From contig NZ_JARKMR010000002.1 of assembly GCF_029350975.1 (NCBI RefSeq), positions 780,230 to 844,229 of the forward strand: 64,000 nucleotides of DNA, written 5' to 3'. The notes below the pieces were generated by a model. It was not told where the DNA came from and ran no database searches. It saw only the letters and a program-made list of their open reading frames with translations. The stretch is from Maribacter zhoushanensis. Its GTDB lineage: Bacteria > Bacteroidota > Bacteroidia > Flavobacteriales > Flavobacteriaceae. This document shows positions 37,554 through 46,134 of the stretch, in pieces (positions within the stretch are counted from its first letter, which is position 1; every line of letters begins with the position of its first letter). The translations under genes were made by a program, and so were the position numbers.

Positions 37554-39032
37554 ATGTCAGACCAAAATACCAATGAACACAGGGAAAACGAGCATATCGT
37601 AGACAATAAAGAATTAAGCATTTTTGCTGCTTTAATTCCCGTTATAGCCCTAGTTGCCATGTTGGCATATAATGTTTATGTTTTTGGTGATGACGCTTTA
37701 AGCGGATCTAATCAATTCATACTTTTATTAGGTGGAGCGGTAGCGGCAATTGTTGGTTTTATGAACAAAGTTTCATATAAACAAATGATTGCTGAAGTAG
37801 AAGAGAATATTAGATCTACCACTGGCGCCCTTCTTATACTTTTAATGGTTGGTGCTTTAGCAGGTACCTGGCTAATTAGCGGTATCATTCCGGCAATGAT
37901 TTATTACGGACTACAAATTTTAAACCCTACTATTTTCTTAGCGGCTTGTGTAATCATATGTGCTATTATTTCTGTAGCCACAGGCAGTAGCTGGACTACA
38001 TCTGCTACCGTAGGTATAGCGTTAATAGGTATTGGCGAAGCTTTGGGCATCTCATTAGGTATGACCGCTGGCGCAGTTTTATCTGGTGCTTATTTTGGAG
38101 ATAAACTTTCTCCTTTAAGTGATACCACAAACTTAGCTCCTGCTATGGCAGGCGGAGAATTGTTCTCACATATTAAATATATGCTATGGACAACAGTACC
38201 TACAATTACCGTTACCCTAATCGTATTTTTAATCATAGGTTTTAGTTTAGAGACCAACGGAGAAGCTGATGTTGATGCAATTTTAGCCTCTATAGATGCT
38301 TCATTTGATATTAACGGATGGTTGTTCCTAGTGCCAATTGCCGTTATCGGTTTGATCGTTAAAAAAACACCTCCTCTAGCAGCTCTATTAATAGGAACAT
38401 TATTAGCTGCTATTTTCGCTTTAATTTTTCAGCCAGAGGTTGTTGCAGGCATTACGGGAGCATCAGAATTAAGCTTTCAGTCCGGATATCAAGGAATATT
38501 AAAAGCCATCACCGTTAACACTGATGTCCCAACAGATAATAAGGCATTAAGTGATTTGTTTTCTTCAAAAGGAATGACAGGTATGCTAGGTACAATTTGG
38601 TTGATTATTTGCGCTATGTTTTTTGGCGGAATAATGGACGGGATCGGCGCATTGTCAAGAATTACAAAATCATTGCTTAAAATGGCTAAATCTACTTTCG
38701 GGCTATTTTTTAGTACGGGTATTAGTTGTATTGTATTAAATGGTACGGCATCTGACCAATACTTAGCAATTGTTGTACCGGGTAAAATGTTCTCAAAAGC
38801 ATTTAAAGATAGAGGTCTAGCACCTGAAAACTTAAGTAGAACACTAGAAGACACAGGTACGGTAACATCTGTATTAATACCTTATAACACCTGTGGAGCA
38901 TATCACAGTGGTGTATTAGGAGTTGGTGTAGCTGAATATTTCGTTTATGCGATCTTCAATTGGCTAAGTCCGATTATGACATTCATATTCGCCGGATTAA
39001 ATATTAAGATTAAAAGACTTGCTTCAAAATAA
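37554..39032 (+). CDS. NhaC-family Na+/H+ antiporter or Na+-coupled amino-acid transporter
   Basis: This 492-residue inner-membrane protein has about twelve helices. NhaC-type motifs include ATGSSWTTSATVGIALIGIGEALG, AGAVLSGAYFGDKLSPLSDTTNLAPA, and late TASDQYLAIVVPGKMF with NTCGAYHSG. The family contains Na+/H+ antiporters, malate/lactate exchangers, and predicted methionine (MetT) or tyrosine carriers. Its place behind a sulfur-amino-acid-type lyase and an Lrp regulator favours amino-acid uptake, but this is inference from context. Confidence 0.9.
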   Translation: MSDQNTNEHRENEHIVDNKELSIFAALIPVIALVAMLAYNVYVFGDDALSGSNQFILLLGGAVAAIVGFMNKVSYKQMIAEVEENIRSTTGALLILLMVGALAGTWLISGIIPAMIYYGLQILNPTIFLAACVIICAIISVATGSSWTTSATVGIALIGIGEALGISLGMTAGAVLSGAYFGDKLSPLSDTTNLAPAMAGGELFSHIKYMLWTTVPTITVTLIVFLIIGFSLETNGEADVDAILASIDASFDINGWLFLVPIAVIGLIVKKTPPLAALLIGTLLAAIFALIFQPEVVAGITGASELSFQSGYQGILKAITVNTDVPTDNKALSDLFSSKGMTGMLGTIWLIICAMFFGGIMDGIGALSRITKSLLKMAKSTFGLFFSTGISCIVLNGTASDQYLAIVVPGKMFSKAFKDRGLAPENLSRTLEDTGTVTSVLIPYNTCGAYHSGVLGVGVAEYFVYAIFNWLSPIMTFIFAGLNIKIKRLASK

Positions 39033-39130
39033 AGTTAAAATTGCTTTTTTATTTTATTCACACCTTAGAGCACACCACACTATTAATTTGATAATTGTAT
39101 AGCCTAAATATTATGTGATTATCACTAAAA

Positions 39131-39174
39131 CAATGCTATTCCTTTAGCTATTCAAAATAGTTATTCTAGCATTG
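39131..39174. repeat. Nested inverted repeat between the NhaC and peroxiredoxin genes
   Basis: The outer arms CAATGCTA (39131-39138) and TAGCATTG (39167-39174) are perfect. An inner hairpin CTATT/AATAG lies at 39148-39160. No T-run follows, so it is a weak terminator candidate for the transporter gene or an element ahead of the peroxiredoxin promoter. Confidence 0.45.
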
Positions 39175-39216
39175 AAAATTCTAATTTAGAAAGTCCGTAA
39201 TCCTTCTTTCAAGTGT

Positions 39217-39224
39217 TAATTTTG
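39217..39224 (+). promoter_or_regulatory. Putative -7 promoter element of the peroxiredoxin gene
   Basis: TAATTTTG fits TAnnTTTG and lies 33 bp before the ATG. A TTTAG at 39186 is a possible but poor -33 box. Confidence 0.45.
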
Positions 39225-39256
39225 TGTTTTAATAAATTTTAAAACGAAAACATATT

Positions 39257-39901
39257 ATGGCATTTGTAGGAAAAAAATTCCCAAATATTAGTGTTAACGC
39301 AATGAATGACATGGGCGATACTTTTAAACTTAATGTTTTAGAAGAAGCTCAAAAAAATAATAAAAAAGTGGTTCTTTTCTGGTACCCAAAAGATTTCACT
39401 TTTGTATGCCCAACAGAACTTCACGCTTTTCAAGCAGCCATTGGTGAGTTCGAAAAAAGAAACACAATTGTAATTGGTGCATCTTGTGATACTCCAGAAG
39501 TACATTTTGCATGGTTAAGCACAGATAAGGACAACGGTGGTATTGAAGGTGTAACATACCCAATATTAGCAGATAGCAACCGTAACCTTTCTAGCGTTTT
39601 AGGTATTTTAGATATCCAAAACGAAGTATACGACGAAGAAACAGAAACTGTTCAGGTTGAAGGTGACAACGTTACTTACAGAGCTACATATATTATAGAT
39701 GAAGAAGGTGTAGTACAACACGAAAGCATCAACAATATGCCTTTAGGTAGAAATGTTGGTGAATATTTACGTTTGGTAGATGCTTTAACTCACGTTCAAG
39801 AAAAAGGTGAAGTTTGCCCTGCAAACTGGGAAGAAGGTAAAGAAGCAATGTCTGCAGATAGAGACGGTGTTGCTAGCTACCTTTCTGCTCACGCAAACTA
39901 A
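39257..39901 (+). CDS. 2-Cys peroxiredoxin (AhpC/Prx1 type)
   Basis: The 214-residue cytosolic thiol peroxidase reduces H2O2, alkyl peroxides and peroxynitrite. The peroxidatic cysteine is C51 in KDFTFVCPTELHAF, and the resolving cysteine is C187 in GEVCPANWEEG. The core also has VIGASCDTPEVHFAWL and YRATYIIDEEGVVQHESINN. It has its own promoter and is followed by a terminator. The thioredoxin-family gene next door is its likely reductant. Confidence 0.95.
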   Translation: MAFVGKKFPNISVNAMNDMGDTFKLNVLEEAQKNNKKVVLFWYPKDFTFVCPTELHAFQAAIGEFEKRNTIVIGASCDTPEVHFAWLSTDKDNGGIEGVTYPILADSNRNLSSVLGILDIQNEVYDEETETVQVEGDNVTYRATYIIDEEGVVQHESINNMPLGRNVGEYLRLVDALTHVQEKGEVCPANWEEGKEAMSADRDGVASYLSAHAN

Positions 39902-39912
39902 ATAGAATATAT

Positions 39913-39949
39913 AATGAACATGAAGTTTATGCTTCATGTTCATTTTTTT
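39913..39949 (+). terminator. Rho-independent terminator after the peroxiredoxin gene
   Basis: The stem ATGAACATGAAG (39914-39925) pairs with CTTCATGTTCAT (39932-39943) around a 6 nt loop and is followed by seven T. It starts about 12 bp past the stop codon. Confidence 0.9.
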
Positions 39950-39970
39950 AATCCTTAAAACGCTTTAGTT

Positions 39971-40285
39971 ATGTTATTAGAATTAGAACAAGATAATTTA
40001 CAGGAAATCATTGATAACAACCCTAATGTTGTTGTACAATATTCTGCTACCTGGTGTGGTAACTGTAGAATCATGAAGCCAAAATTCAAAAAAGAAGCTT
40101 CACAAAACGAGAATATTACATTTGTATTGGCAGATGCAGAGAAATTTCCTGAATCTAGAAAGTTAGCAGACGTAAGTAACTTACCAACATTTGCTTCTTT
40201 TGAAAAAGGTAAAATTAAAAATCAGGTTCAGACAAATAAGTATGACCTATTAAAAGATTTGATCAGTGAGATTACCCATAATTAA
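39971..40285 (+). CDS. Thioredoxin-family protein
   Basis: The 104-residue cytosolic thioredoxin has the active site C29-G-N-C32 (ATWCGNCRIMKPKF). A cis-proline region follows in SNLPTFASFEKGK. CGNC differs from the CGPC of housekeeping thioredoxins, which changes redox potential, so it may be a dedicated electron donor for the neighbouring peroxidases. Its 3' end overlaps the next gene by 20 bp, implying translational coupling. Confidence 0.92.
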   Translation: MLLELEQDNLQEIIDNNPNVVVQYSATWCGNCRIMKPKFKKEASQNENITFVLADAEKFPESRKLADVSNLPTFASFEKGKIKNQVQTNKYDLLKDLISEITHN

Positions 40286-40523
40286 ATTACTGACAGAGTT
40301 CATTGAAGAAAAAGATAGCGATTTCATTTTAGAGACCATTGAGACTTTAGAAGCACTTACAGAGCTACCTTCATTAAAAGATGAAGAACTTGATGTAATC
40401 GGCGAACTTATTTCTAATATGTACGGTGCCATAGAAGTTGCCAACAGCATAGAACAAGGCACATCAAAGAAAGATGCTATGAACCAATTTATGAAGCGTG
40501 TTTTAGGCTCCATAGACAAGTAA
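40266..40523 (+). CDS. Short conserved helical protein (DUF6952-like), GTG start, overlapping thioredoxin gene
   Basis: The 85-residue acidic helical protein starts with GTG at 40266 inside the 3' end of the thioredoxin gene, a 20 bp overlap. No ATG lies near that start. Visible blocks are IIKLLTEFIEEKDSDF, a run of Glu/Leu helices, and the ending FMKRVLGSIDK. It resembles a small flavobacterial family often found between thioredoxin and peroxidase genes, recalled from pattern only. No catalytic motif, signal or cysteine is present. Function is unknown, but context suggests peroxide defence. Confidence 0.75.
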   Translation: MRLPIIKLLTEFIEEKDSDFILETIETLEALTELPSLKDEELDVIGELISNMYGAIEVANSIEQGTSKKDAMNQFMKRVLGSIDK

Positions 40524-40540
40524 TAGCAATTTAAAATACA

Positions 40541-40574
40541 CAAAGTCCTTTCCTTTAAGAAAGGACTTTTTTTA
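40541..40574 (+). terminator. Rho-independent terminator after the thioredoxin pair
   Basis: Stem AAAGTCCTTTC (40542-40552), loop CTTTAA, and GAAAGGACTTT (40559-40569), followed by a T-run. It lies 18 bp past the stop of the short protein gene. Confidence 0.9.
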
Positions 40575-40643
40575 TCATATTCCCGCTCGTTTCCACTTTA
40601 TATTTTATAATTTCACAAACTCAATTATAAAAAGACAAAAGTT

Positions 40644-41147
40644 ATGGCTTCGGTTACACTAAAAGGAAACGAAATACACACATTAGGAACTTTACCTGCA
40701 AATGGCGTAAAGGCTCCAGAATTTCAATTAACTAAGAATGACTTATCTACTGTAAAACTTTCAGATTATGAAGGTTCTAGAGTAGTATTAAATATTTTCC
40801 CAAGTGTTGATACAGGCACTTGCGCTCAATCTGTACGTCAATTTAATCAAGAGGCTGCTGAATTGGACAACACTATAGTACTTTGTATTTCTAAAGATTT
40901 ACCATTTGCACAAGCTAGATTTTGTGGTGCGGAAGGGATAGAGAATGTTGAAATGCTTTCAGACTTTAAAGATGGTAATTTTGGAAAAGGTTACAACGTA
41001 GCATTTTCAGACGGACCTTTAGCTCCACTACTTTCAAGAGCAGTTGTAGTAGTTGACGAAAAAGGAAACGTATTGTATTCTGAGCAAGTTGCAGAAACTA
41101 CAGAAGAGCCAAACTACAAAGCAGCGTTAGAGGCATTAATGAACTAA
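40644..41147 (+). CDS. tpx: Thiol peroxidase
   Basis: The 167-residue atypical 2-Cys peroxiredoxin of the Tpx group reduces lipid and other hydroperoxides. The peroxidatic cysteine is C60 (FPSVDTGTCAQSVRQF) and the resolving cysteine is C94 (FAQARFCGAEGI), matching the C61/C95 pair of the E. coli enzyme. Length and start (MASVTLKGNEIHTLG) are normal. It begins the run tpx-dgkA, with dgkA 16 bp behind, and lies downstream of the peroxiredoxin-thioredoxin cluster. Confidence 0.96.
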   Translation: MASVTLKGNEIHTLGTLPANGVKAPEFQLTKNDLSTVKLSDYEGSRVVLNIFPSVDTGTCAQSVRQFNQEAAELDNTIVLCISKDLPFAQARFCGAEGIENVEMLSDFKDGNFGKGYNVAFSDGPLAPLLSRAVVVVDEKGNVLYSEQVAETTEEPNYKAALEALMN

Positions 41148-41163
41148 AAAACAAAGGACACTC

Positions 41164-41529
41164 ATGCCCAAAGAATCCTTTCTGGTAAATCGTATTAAAA
41201 GTGTTGGCTTTGCCTTAAAGGGAGCCTTCCTTTTAATACGCACCGAAGCTAGTATTAAAATTCAAGTTTTCATTGCTATAGTAATGACGGCTGCAGGTTT
41301 TTATTTTGACATCTCAAATACGGAATGGATTCTTCAAATATTTGCTATTGCACTTGTTTTAGGAATTGAGGGAATGAATACGGCAGTAGAAAAAATCGCA
41401 GATTATATTCAGCCAGAATTTGATGTAAAAATTGGGTTTATAAAGGATATATCGGCAGGTGCCGTAATGTTAGTTTCTATCGCATCAACCATTATTGGTC
41501 TTATCATTTACCTCCCAAAGGTAATTTAG
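41164..41529 (+). CDS. dgkA: Diacylglycerol (or undecaprenol) kinase, DgkA family
   Basis: This 121-residue inner-membrane lipid kinase has three helices. The family signature EGMNTAVEKIADYIQPE is at residues ~77-93, and KDISAGAVMLVSIAS at ~98-112. The amphipathic N-terminus LVNRIKSVGFALKGAFLLIRTEASIKIQ is typical. It phosphorylates diacylglycerol or undecaprenol for phospholipid and cell-wall recycling; which one cannot be told. It sits 16 bp after tpx and 53 bp before ftsK. Confidence 0.93.
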   Translation: MPKESFLVNRIKSVGFALKGAFLLIRTEASIKIQVFIAIVMTAAGFYFDISNTEWILQIFAIALVLGIEGMNTAVEKIADYIQPEFDVKIGFIKDISAGAVMLVSIASTIIGLIIYLPKVI

Positions 41530-41548
41530 AGTAGTCCATAGCTTATCG

Positions 41549-41556
41549 TAAATTTG
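41549..41556 (+). promoter_or_regulatory. Putative -7 promoter element of ftsK
   Basis: TAAATTTG matches TAnnTTTG and lies 27 bp before the ATG. A TTTAG at 41525, about 19 bp upstream, is a possible -33 box. Confidence 0.45.
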
Positions 41557-41582
41557 TAATTTAGCATCAGAATTAAGTTTTA

Positions 41583-43961
41583 ATGGCAAAAAAGGCAACT
41601 AAATCAAAGCCAAAACCTACTAAAAAACGAGCACCGTTTAAATTATCCAAACAGAATAAAATCATTTTGGGTAGTTTGCTGATGCTCTTTAGTATTGCGC
41701 TATTCTTTTCTTTCATATCTTTTTACTTTAACTGGCAAGACGACCAAAGTCTTTTGTCAGAGTTTAAAGACCGTAATGAACTGGCAAAAAACTTACTGAA
41801 TAAATTTGGAGCAAGCATTAGTCACTTTTTCATGTACAAGGGCTTTGGTGTAGCTTCTCTAATTTTTCCTTTTCTTGTTTGTATTACAGGTATCTATCTT
41901 TTCCTAGGGCTGCCGTTAAAAGCATTGTTCAAAAAATGGATTTGGGGTTTGTTATTTGTTATTTGGATTTCTATTGCCCTAGGTTTCTTTGCCACCACCA
42001 ACCCACTATTAGGCGGACTCATAGGTTTTGAAATGAACGATTTCTTGCAGGACTACGCTGGTAAAATTGGTGTACTATTGTTGTTGGTTTTCGGACTCAT
42101 ATTTATTCTGGTAAGATTATTTGAAGTTACACCTGAAGGTATTTCTTCATTCTTTAAAACTAGGAAAGAAGCTATTTCTACAGAGTTTAAAGCCAACCAA
42201 GAACGTAAGGCCAATAAAAAGAAAGAGCAAGAAGATATTATTACTACTTCTTTAGAAGAAGAAGCTCCGGTTATTGTAGACACTTATACTCACAAAACAG
42301 AAATTCCTCATTTAGAAAAAGAGGAAAAAATTAAAGATTTTGAAGTAACCATACCAGAACCTGAACCAGAAGAAAGTTTGGCTATGGAGGTAGAATCGGT
42401 TGTTGAAGAACCGGAAGAAGTAGATGTACTTGCCAATAAGCTTGTAGATGATTTTGGTGAATTTGACCCAACATTAGAATTAGGGAATTATAAATTTCCA
42501 CATATTGATCTTTTAGACCAACATGGTACAACCGGTGGCATTACTATTAATCAAGAGGAATTAGAGGAAAACAAAAATAAGATTGTTGAAACTCTAAAAA
42601 ATTACAAGATAGGTATCGCCCAAATTAAGGCAACTATTGGCCCTACAGTTACTTTGTACGAAATAGTACCAGAAGCAGGCGTTAGAATATCAAAAATTAA
42701 AAACCTTGAAGATGATATCGCGCTTTCATTGGCTGCTTTAGGTATACGTATCATCGCCCCCATTCCAGGTAAAGGAACTATAGGTATAGAGGTGCCAAAT
42801 AAGAATTCCTCAATAGTATCTATGCGTTCGGTTATCGCCTCTAGTAAGTTTCAGAAAGCTGAAATGGAGCTACCAATTGCATTTGGTAAAACCATTAGTA
42901 ACGAAACCTTTGTAGTTGACTTGGCAAAAATGCCACACATGTTAATGGCAGGTGCCACAGGTCAAGGTAAATCTGTAGGTTTAAATGCGGTTTTGACCTC
43001 ATTATTATACAAAAAACATCCAGCAGAGGTAAAATTCATTTTGGTCGATCCTAAGAAAGTTGAACTTACACTTTATAACAAAATAGAACGTCATTTCCTG
43101 GCTAAGCTTCCAGATTCAGATGAAGCAATTATCACAGATAATACAAAAGTAATTCATACACTGAATTCGCTATGTATTGAAATGGATAATAGATATGAGT
43201 TGTTGAAACTGGCTATGGTGCGTAACCTAAAAGAATACAACACCAAATTCAAGGCTAGAAAACTGAACCCGAACGACGGACACAAATTCTTACCTTATAT
43301 TATATTGGTAATTGATGAGTTTGCCGATTTGATTATGACAGCCGGTAAAGAGGTAGAAACTCCAGTGGCAAGACTTGCACAGTTAGCAAGGGCAATTGGT
43401 ATCCATTTGATTATAGCAACACAAAGACCATCTGTAAACGTTATTACAGGTATTATTAAAGCCAACTTCCCTGCAAGGTTAGCATTTAGGGTAACATCTA
43501 AAATAGATTCAAGAACCATTTTAGATACTGCAGGTGCAGATCAATTGATCGGTAGAGGAGATATGTTATTTACACAAGGTAATGATGTCACACGTATTCA
43601 ATGTGCTTTTGTTGACACTCCTGAGGTTGCTAAAATAACGGAATTCATTGGTAGTCAGAGAGCTTACCCAGAAGCGCACGAACTACCTGAGTATGTTGGT
43701 GAAGATTCTGGCACGAGTCTTGATAATAACGTGTCTGAAAGGGATTCTAAATTTCGCGAAGCTGCAGAAGTTATCGTAATTGCACAACAAGGTTCAGCCT
43801 CATTAATTCAACGTAAATTGAAATTAGGCTACAACAGAGCCGGTAGAATTATTGATCAATTAGAAGCAGCAGGAATTGTAGGTCCGTTTGAAGGCAGTAA
43901 AGCCAGACAAGTTTACGTGGCAGATATGGTTGCCCTTCAACAAATATTGGATAACGAATAA
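41583..43961 (+). CDS. ftsK: DNA translocase FtsK/SpoIIIE
   Basis: The 792-residue division-septum motor pumps chromosome ends and activates dimer resolution. It has a Lys-rich start, four N-terminal membrane helices (~25-190), and an acidic linker (~200-290). The motor has Walker A near residue 456 (AGATGQGKSVGLNA), Walker B ILVIDEFADLIM, and ATQRPSVNVITG. The C-terminal gamma winged helix (KLKLGYNRAGRIIDQLEAAGIVG) should read KOPS-like DNA sites. The linker is short, as is common outside the enterics. lolA follows 12 bp later. Confidence 0.97.
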   Translation: MAKKATKSKPKPTKKRAPFKLSKQNKIILGSLLMLFSIALFFSFISFYFNWQDDQSLLSEFKDRNELAKNLLNKFGASISHFFMYKGFGVASLIFPFLVCITGIYLFLGLPLKALFKKWIWGLLFVIWISIALGFFATTNPLLGGLIGFEMNDFLQDYAGKIGVLLLLVFGLIFILVRLFEVTPEGISSFFKTRKEAISTEFKANQERKANKKKEQEDIITTSLEEEAPVIVDTYTHKTEIPHLEKEEKIKDFEVTIPEPEPEESLAMEVESVVEEPEEVDVLANKLVDDFGEFDPTLELGNYKFPHIDLLDQHGTTGGITINQEELEENKNKIVETLKNYKIGIAQIKATIGPTVTLYEIVPEAGVRISKIKNLEDDIALSLAALGIRIIAPIPGKGTIGIEVPNKNSSIVSMRSVIASSKFQKAEMELPIAFGKTISNETFVVDLAKMPHMLMAGATGQGKSVGLNAVLTSLLYKKHPAEVKFILVDPKKVELTLYNKIERHFLAKLPDSDEAIITDNTKVIHTLNSLCIEMDNRYELLKLAMVRNLKEYNTKFKARKLNPNDGHKFLPYIILVIDEFADLIMTAGKEVETPVARLAQLARAIGIHLIIATQRPSVNVITGIIKANFPARLAFRVTSKIDSRTILDTAGADQLIGRGDMLFTQGNDVTRIQCAFVDTPEVAKITEFIGSQRAYPEAHELPEYVGEDSGTSLDNNVSERDSKFREAAEVIVIAQQGSASLIQRKLKLGYNRAGRIIDQLEAAGIVGPFEGSKARQVYVADMVALQQILDNE

Positions 43962-43973
43962 TATTAAAAAGAG

Positions 43974-44618
43974 ATGAAGAAGATTATTATTGTATTGACG
44001 ATTATGCTTACAGCAACATTTGCGAACGCACAAAGTTCTGACAAAGCAAAAGCATTACTAGATGAAGTTTATAATAAAGTACAGAGTTATGACAACATCT
44101 TCGTAGATTTTAAGTTCGATTTAAAAAACGCCGATGCGGGCATTAATCAAGAAACAAGAGGTGATGTTACCCTTGCAGGAAACAAATACATGTTCAACTA
44201 TTTGGGATCTCAGCAAATTTTTGACGGTAACAAAGTATACACTATTGTTCCAGAAAATGAAGAGGTTACCATTGAAGACCAATCTGAAGATGAAAATGCG
44301 ATGACACCTTCAAAAATGTTGACTTTTTACAAACAAGGACACAACTATGCTTGGGATATTCTTCAAAATATTCAAGGAAGAAAAATACAGTATGTAAAAC
44401 TGACCCCTATCGATTCTGATACTGAAATAAAATCTAGATTATTAGGTATTGACATGGGCACTAAGCACATTTACAACTTAATAGAAACAGGTAAGAACGG
44501 CACAAAAACTACGATCACTGTTAATTCTTTTAAAACAGATCAAACTTTGTCCAAAACCTTATTTACTTTTGACGAAGCTAAATATAAGGATGAAGGTTAT
44601 TTCATTATAAGAAATTAG
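43974..44618 (+). CDS. lolA: Outer-membrane lipoprotein carrier protein LolA family
   Basis: The 214-residue periplasmic chaperone has a clear signal peptide (KIIIVLTIMLTATFANAQS). The mature beta fold carries YDNIFVDFKFDLKNADAG and the core GDVTLAGNKYMFNYLGSQQIFDGNKVYTIVPENEEV, the LolA-type half-barrel. It shuttles lipoproteins to the outer membrane. It is packed between ftsK (12 bp) and an LptF/G gene (5 bp), an envelope-biogenesis run. Bacteroidetes LolA proteins diverge from the E. coli sequence, so the call rests on fold pattern and context. Confidence 0.88.
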   Translation: MKKIIIVLTIMLTATFANAQSSDKAKALLDEVYNKVQSYDNIFVDFKFDLKNADAGINQETRGDVTLAGNKYMFNYLGSQQIFDGNKVYTIVPENEEVTIEDQSEDENAMTPSKMLTFYKQGHNYAWDILQNIQGRKIQYVKLTPIDSDTEIKSRLLGIDMGTKHIYNLIETGKNGTKTTITVNSFKTDQTLSKTLFTFDEAKYKDEGYFIIRN

Positions 44619-44623
44619 AACTA

Positions 44624-46132
44624 TTGAGAATACTAGACCGATATATCCTATCAAGGTTCGTCTTTAATTTTGTCAGTTCGTTTGTAATATTGATGTTCAT
44701 CTTCATATTTCAAACGATTTGGCTTTTTATTGATGATTTAGCTGGCAAAGGTCTAGATATTGTTATCATTGGTAAGTTTCTCTTCTATTTAATGCCAGAC
44801 CTTACTGAAAAAGTACTACCCTTAACCGTACTTTTATCTTCCATTTTAACTTTTGGGTCTATAGCTGAGAATTATGAATTTGCCGCAATGAAGGCATCAG
44901 GTATTTCCCTGCAACGATCTATGCTAAGCTTAATTATTTTTGTGACAATTTTAGGCGGTGTCACCTTTTTCTTTGCTAATAACGTTATTCCTTTATCTCA
45001 ACGAAAAATATATAATTTACGTAGAAACATTGCTAAGGTAAAACCCGCAGCTGTGGTCTCTGAAGGTGTTTTTAGTGATTTTGAAGGCATGAATATTAAG
45101 GTTGATGAAAAGTATGGCGATAATGACCGCTTTCTTAAAAACGTCATCATTCACACAAAATCCGCGAACAATATCAACACCAGAGTAATCAAATCCAATA
45201 CTGGTGAATTAATAAGTAGTGAAGATTCTGACGTGATACAATTGGTATTAAAAGATGGTCACATGTACCAAGATGTGGAAACAAAGAGCAACGACAAAAA
45301 AATGAAGTTTCCGTTCGCTCAAGCCGATTTCGACACTTATACTATGAATATTGAAATTCCGGAAATCAATAACGACGAGTTAGAGGAAGAAAGAGATATC
45401 AGTACTGACAAAATGAAGAACATATCTCGTCTAACAAAAGATATCGATTCATTACGAGGAGACAATTACCGTATAGTTCGTGCATTTTCTAAAAATATTG
45501 AAGGCAGAACAGGAATGTTTGCACCGTTGATGGCTAAAAACAAGGACACTACCAAAACAAAAATGGTGTCTAAAAAAGATTCTATTATAGCATCTAAGGC
45601 TGCTTTAGCCAAAAAAAATATCGCCCTACAAGATTCTATAAACGATAATTTTTTAGTGTTATTTCCAGACTGGCAACAAATACAAATTTTAAGCAGTGCC
45701 AAAAACGCTACCACCAGCATTCTAGGAACCGTAAGTGGCAAAAAAGAAGAAATGCAAAAAAGATATAAAATCTATAATATGCATATTCTTTCGCTACATA
45801 ATAAATATGCATTGGCATTCTCTTGTATCATACTTTTCTTTGTCGGGGCTCCGTTGGGCGCTATTATTAGAAAAGGTGGATTAGGCTTACCTATGGTCAT
45901 CGCCATTGTATTGTTCTTAATTTATTATTTTATTGGTGTTTTTGCAGGAAATTATGCCAAAGAAGGTAATATTCACCCAATGCTAGGTGCGTGGCTTTCT
46001 ACACTGATTATGTTACCATTAGGTGTAATATTAACAAAAAGAGCGACGGAAGATAAGGGAATGATGGATTTCGGATTTATAGCCGATTTCTTCAAAAAAA
46101 TATTTAAGAAAAAAGATAAAGCTGATTCATAG
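44624..46132 (+). CDS. LptF/LptG-family lipopolysaccharide export permease
   Basis: This 502-residue inner-membrane permease of the LPS transport machine starts with TTG at 44624. The TTG gives the typical N-terminus RILDRYILSRFVFNF. Three helices precede a large periplasmic beta-jellyroll (~100-380), and three further helices end it (FSCIILFFVGAPLGAIIRKGGLG). The family signature AENYEFAAMKASGISLQRSM is present at ~87-106. A charged insertion around residues 265-340 (Lys/Thr-rich) enlarges the periplasmic part. It lies 5 bp after lolA and 2 bp before ribBA. LptF and LptG cannot be told apart. Confidence 0.92.
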   Translation: MRILDRYILSRFVFNFVSSFVILMFIFIFQTIWLFIDDLAGKGLDIVIIGKFLFYLMPDLTEKVLPLTVLLSSILTFGSIAENYEFAAMKASGISLQRSMLSLIIFVTILGGVTFFFANNVIPLSQRKIYNLRRNIAKVKPAAVVSEGVFSDFEGMNIKVDEKYGDNDRFLKNVIIHTKSANNINTRVIKSNTGELISSEDSDVIQLVLKDGHMYQDVETKSNDKKMKFPFAQADFDTYTMNIEIPEINNDELEEERDISTDKMKNISRLTKDIDSLRGDNYRIVRAFSKNIEGRTGMFAPLMAKNKDTTKTKMVSKKDSIIASKAALAKKNIALQDSINDNFLVLFPDWQQIQILSSAKNATTSILGTVSGKKEEMQKRYKIYNMHILSLHNKYALAFSCIILFFVGAPLGAIIRKGGLGLPMVIAIVLFLIYYFIGVFAGNYAKEGNIHPMLGAWLSTLIMLPLGVILTKRATEDKGMMDFGFIADFFKKIFKKKDKADS

Positions 46133-46134
46133 AC

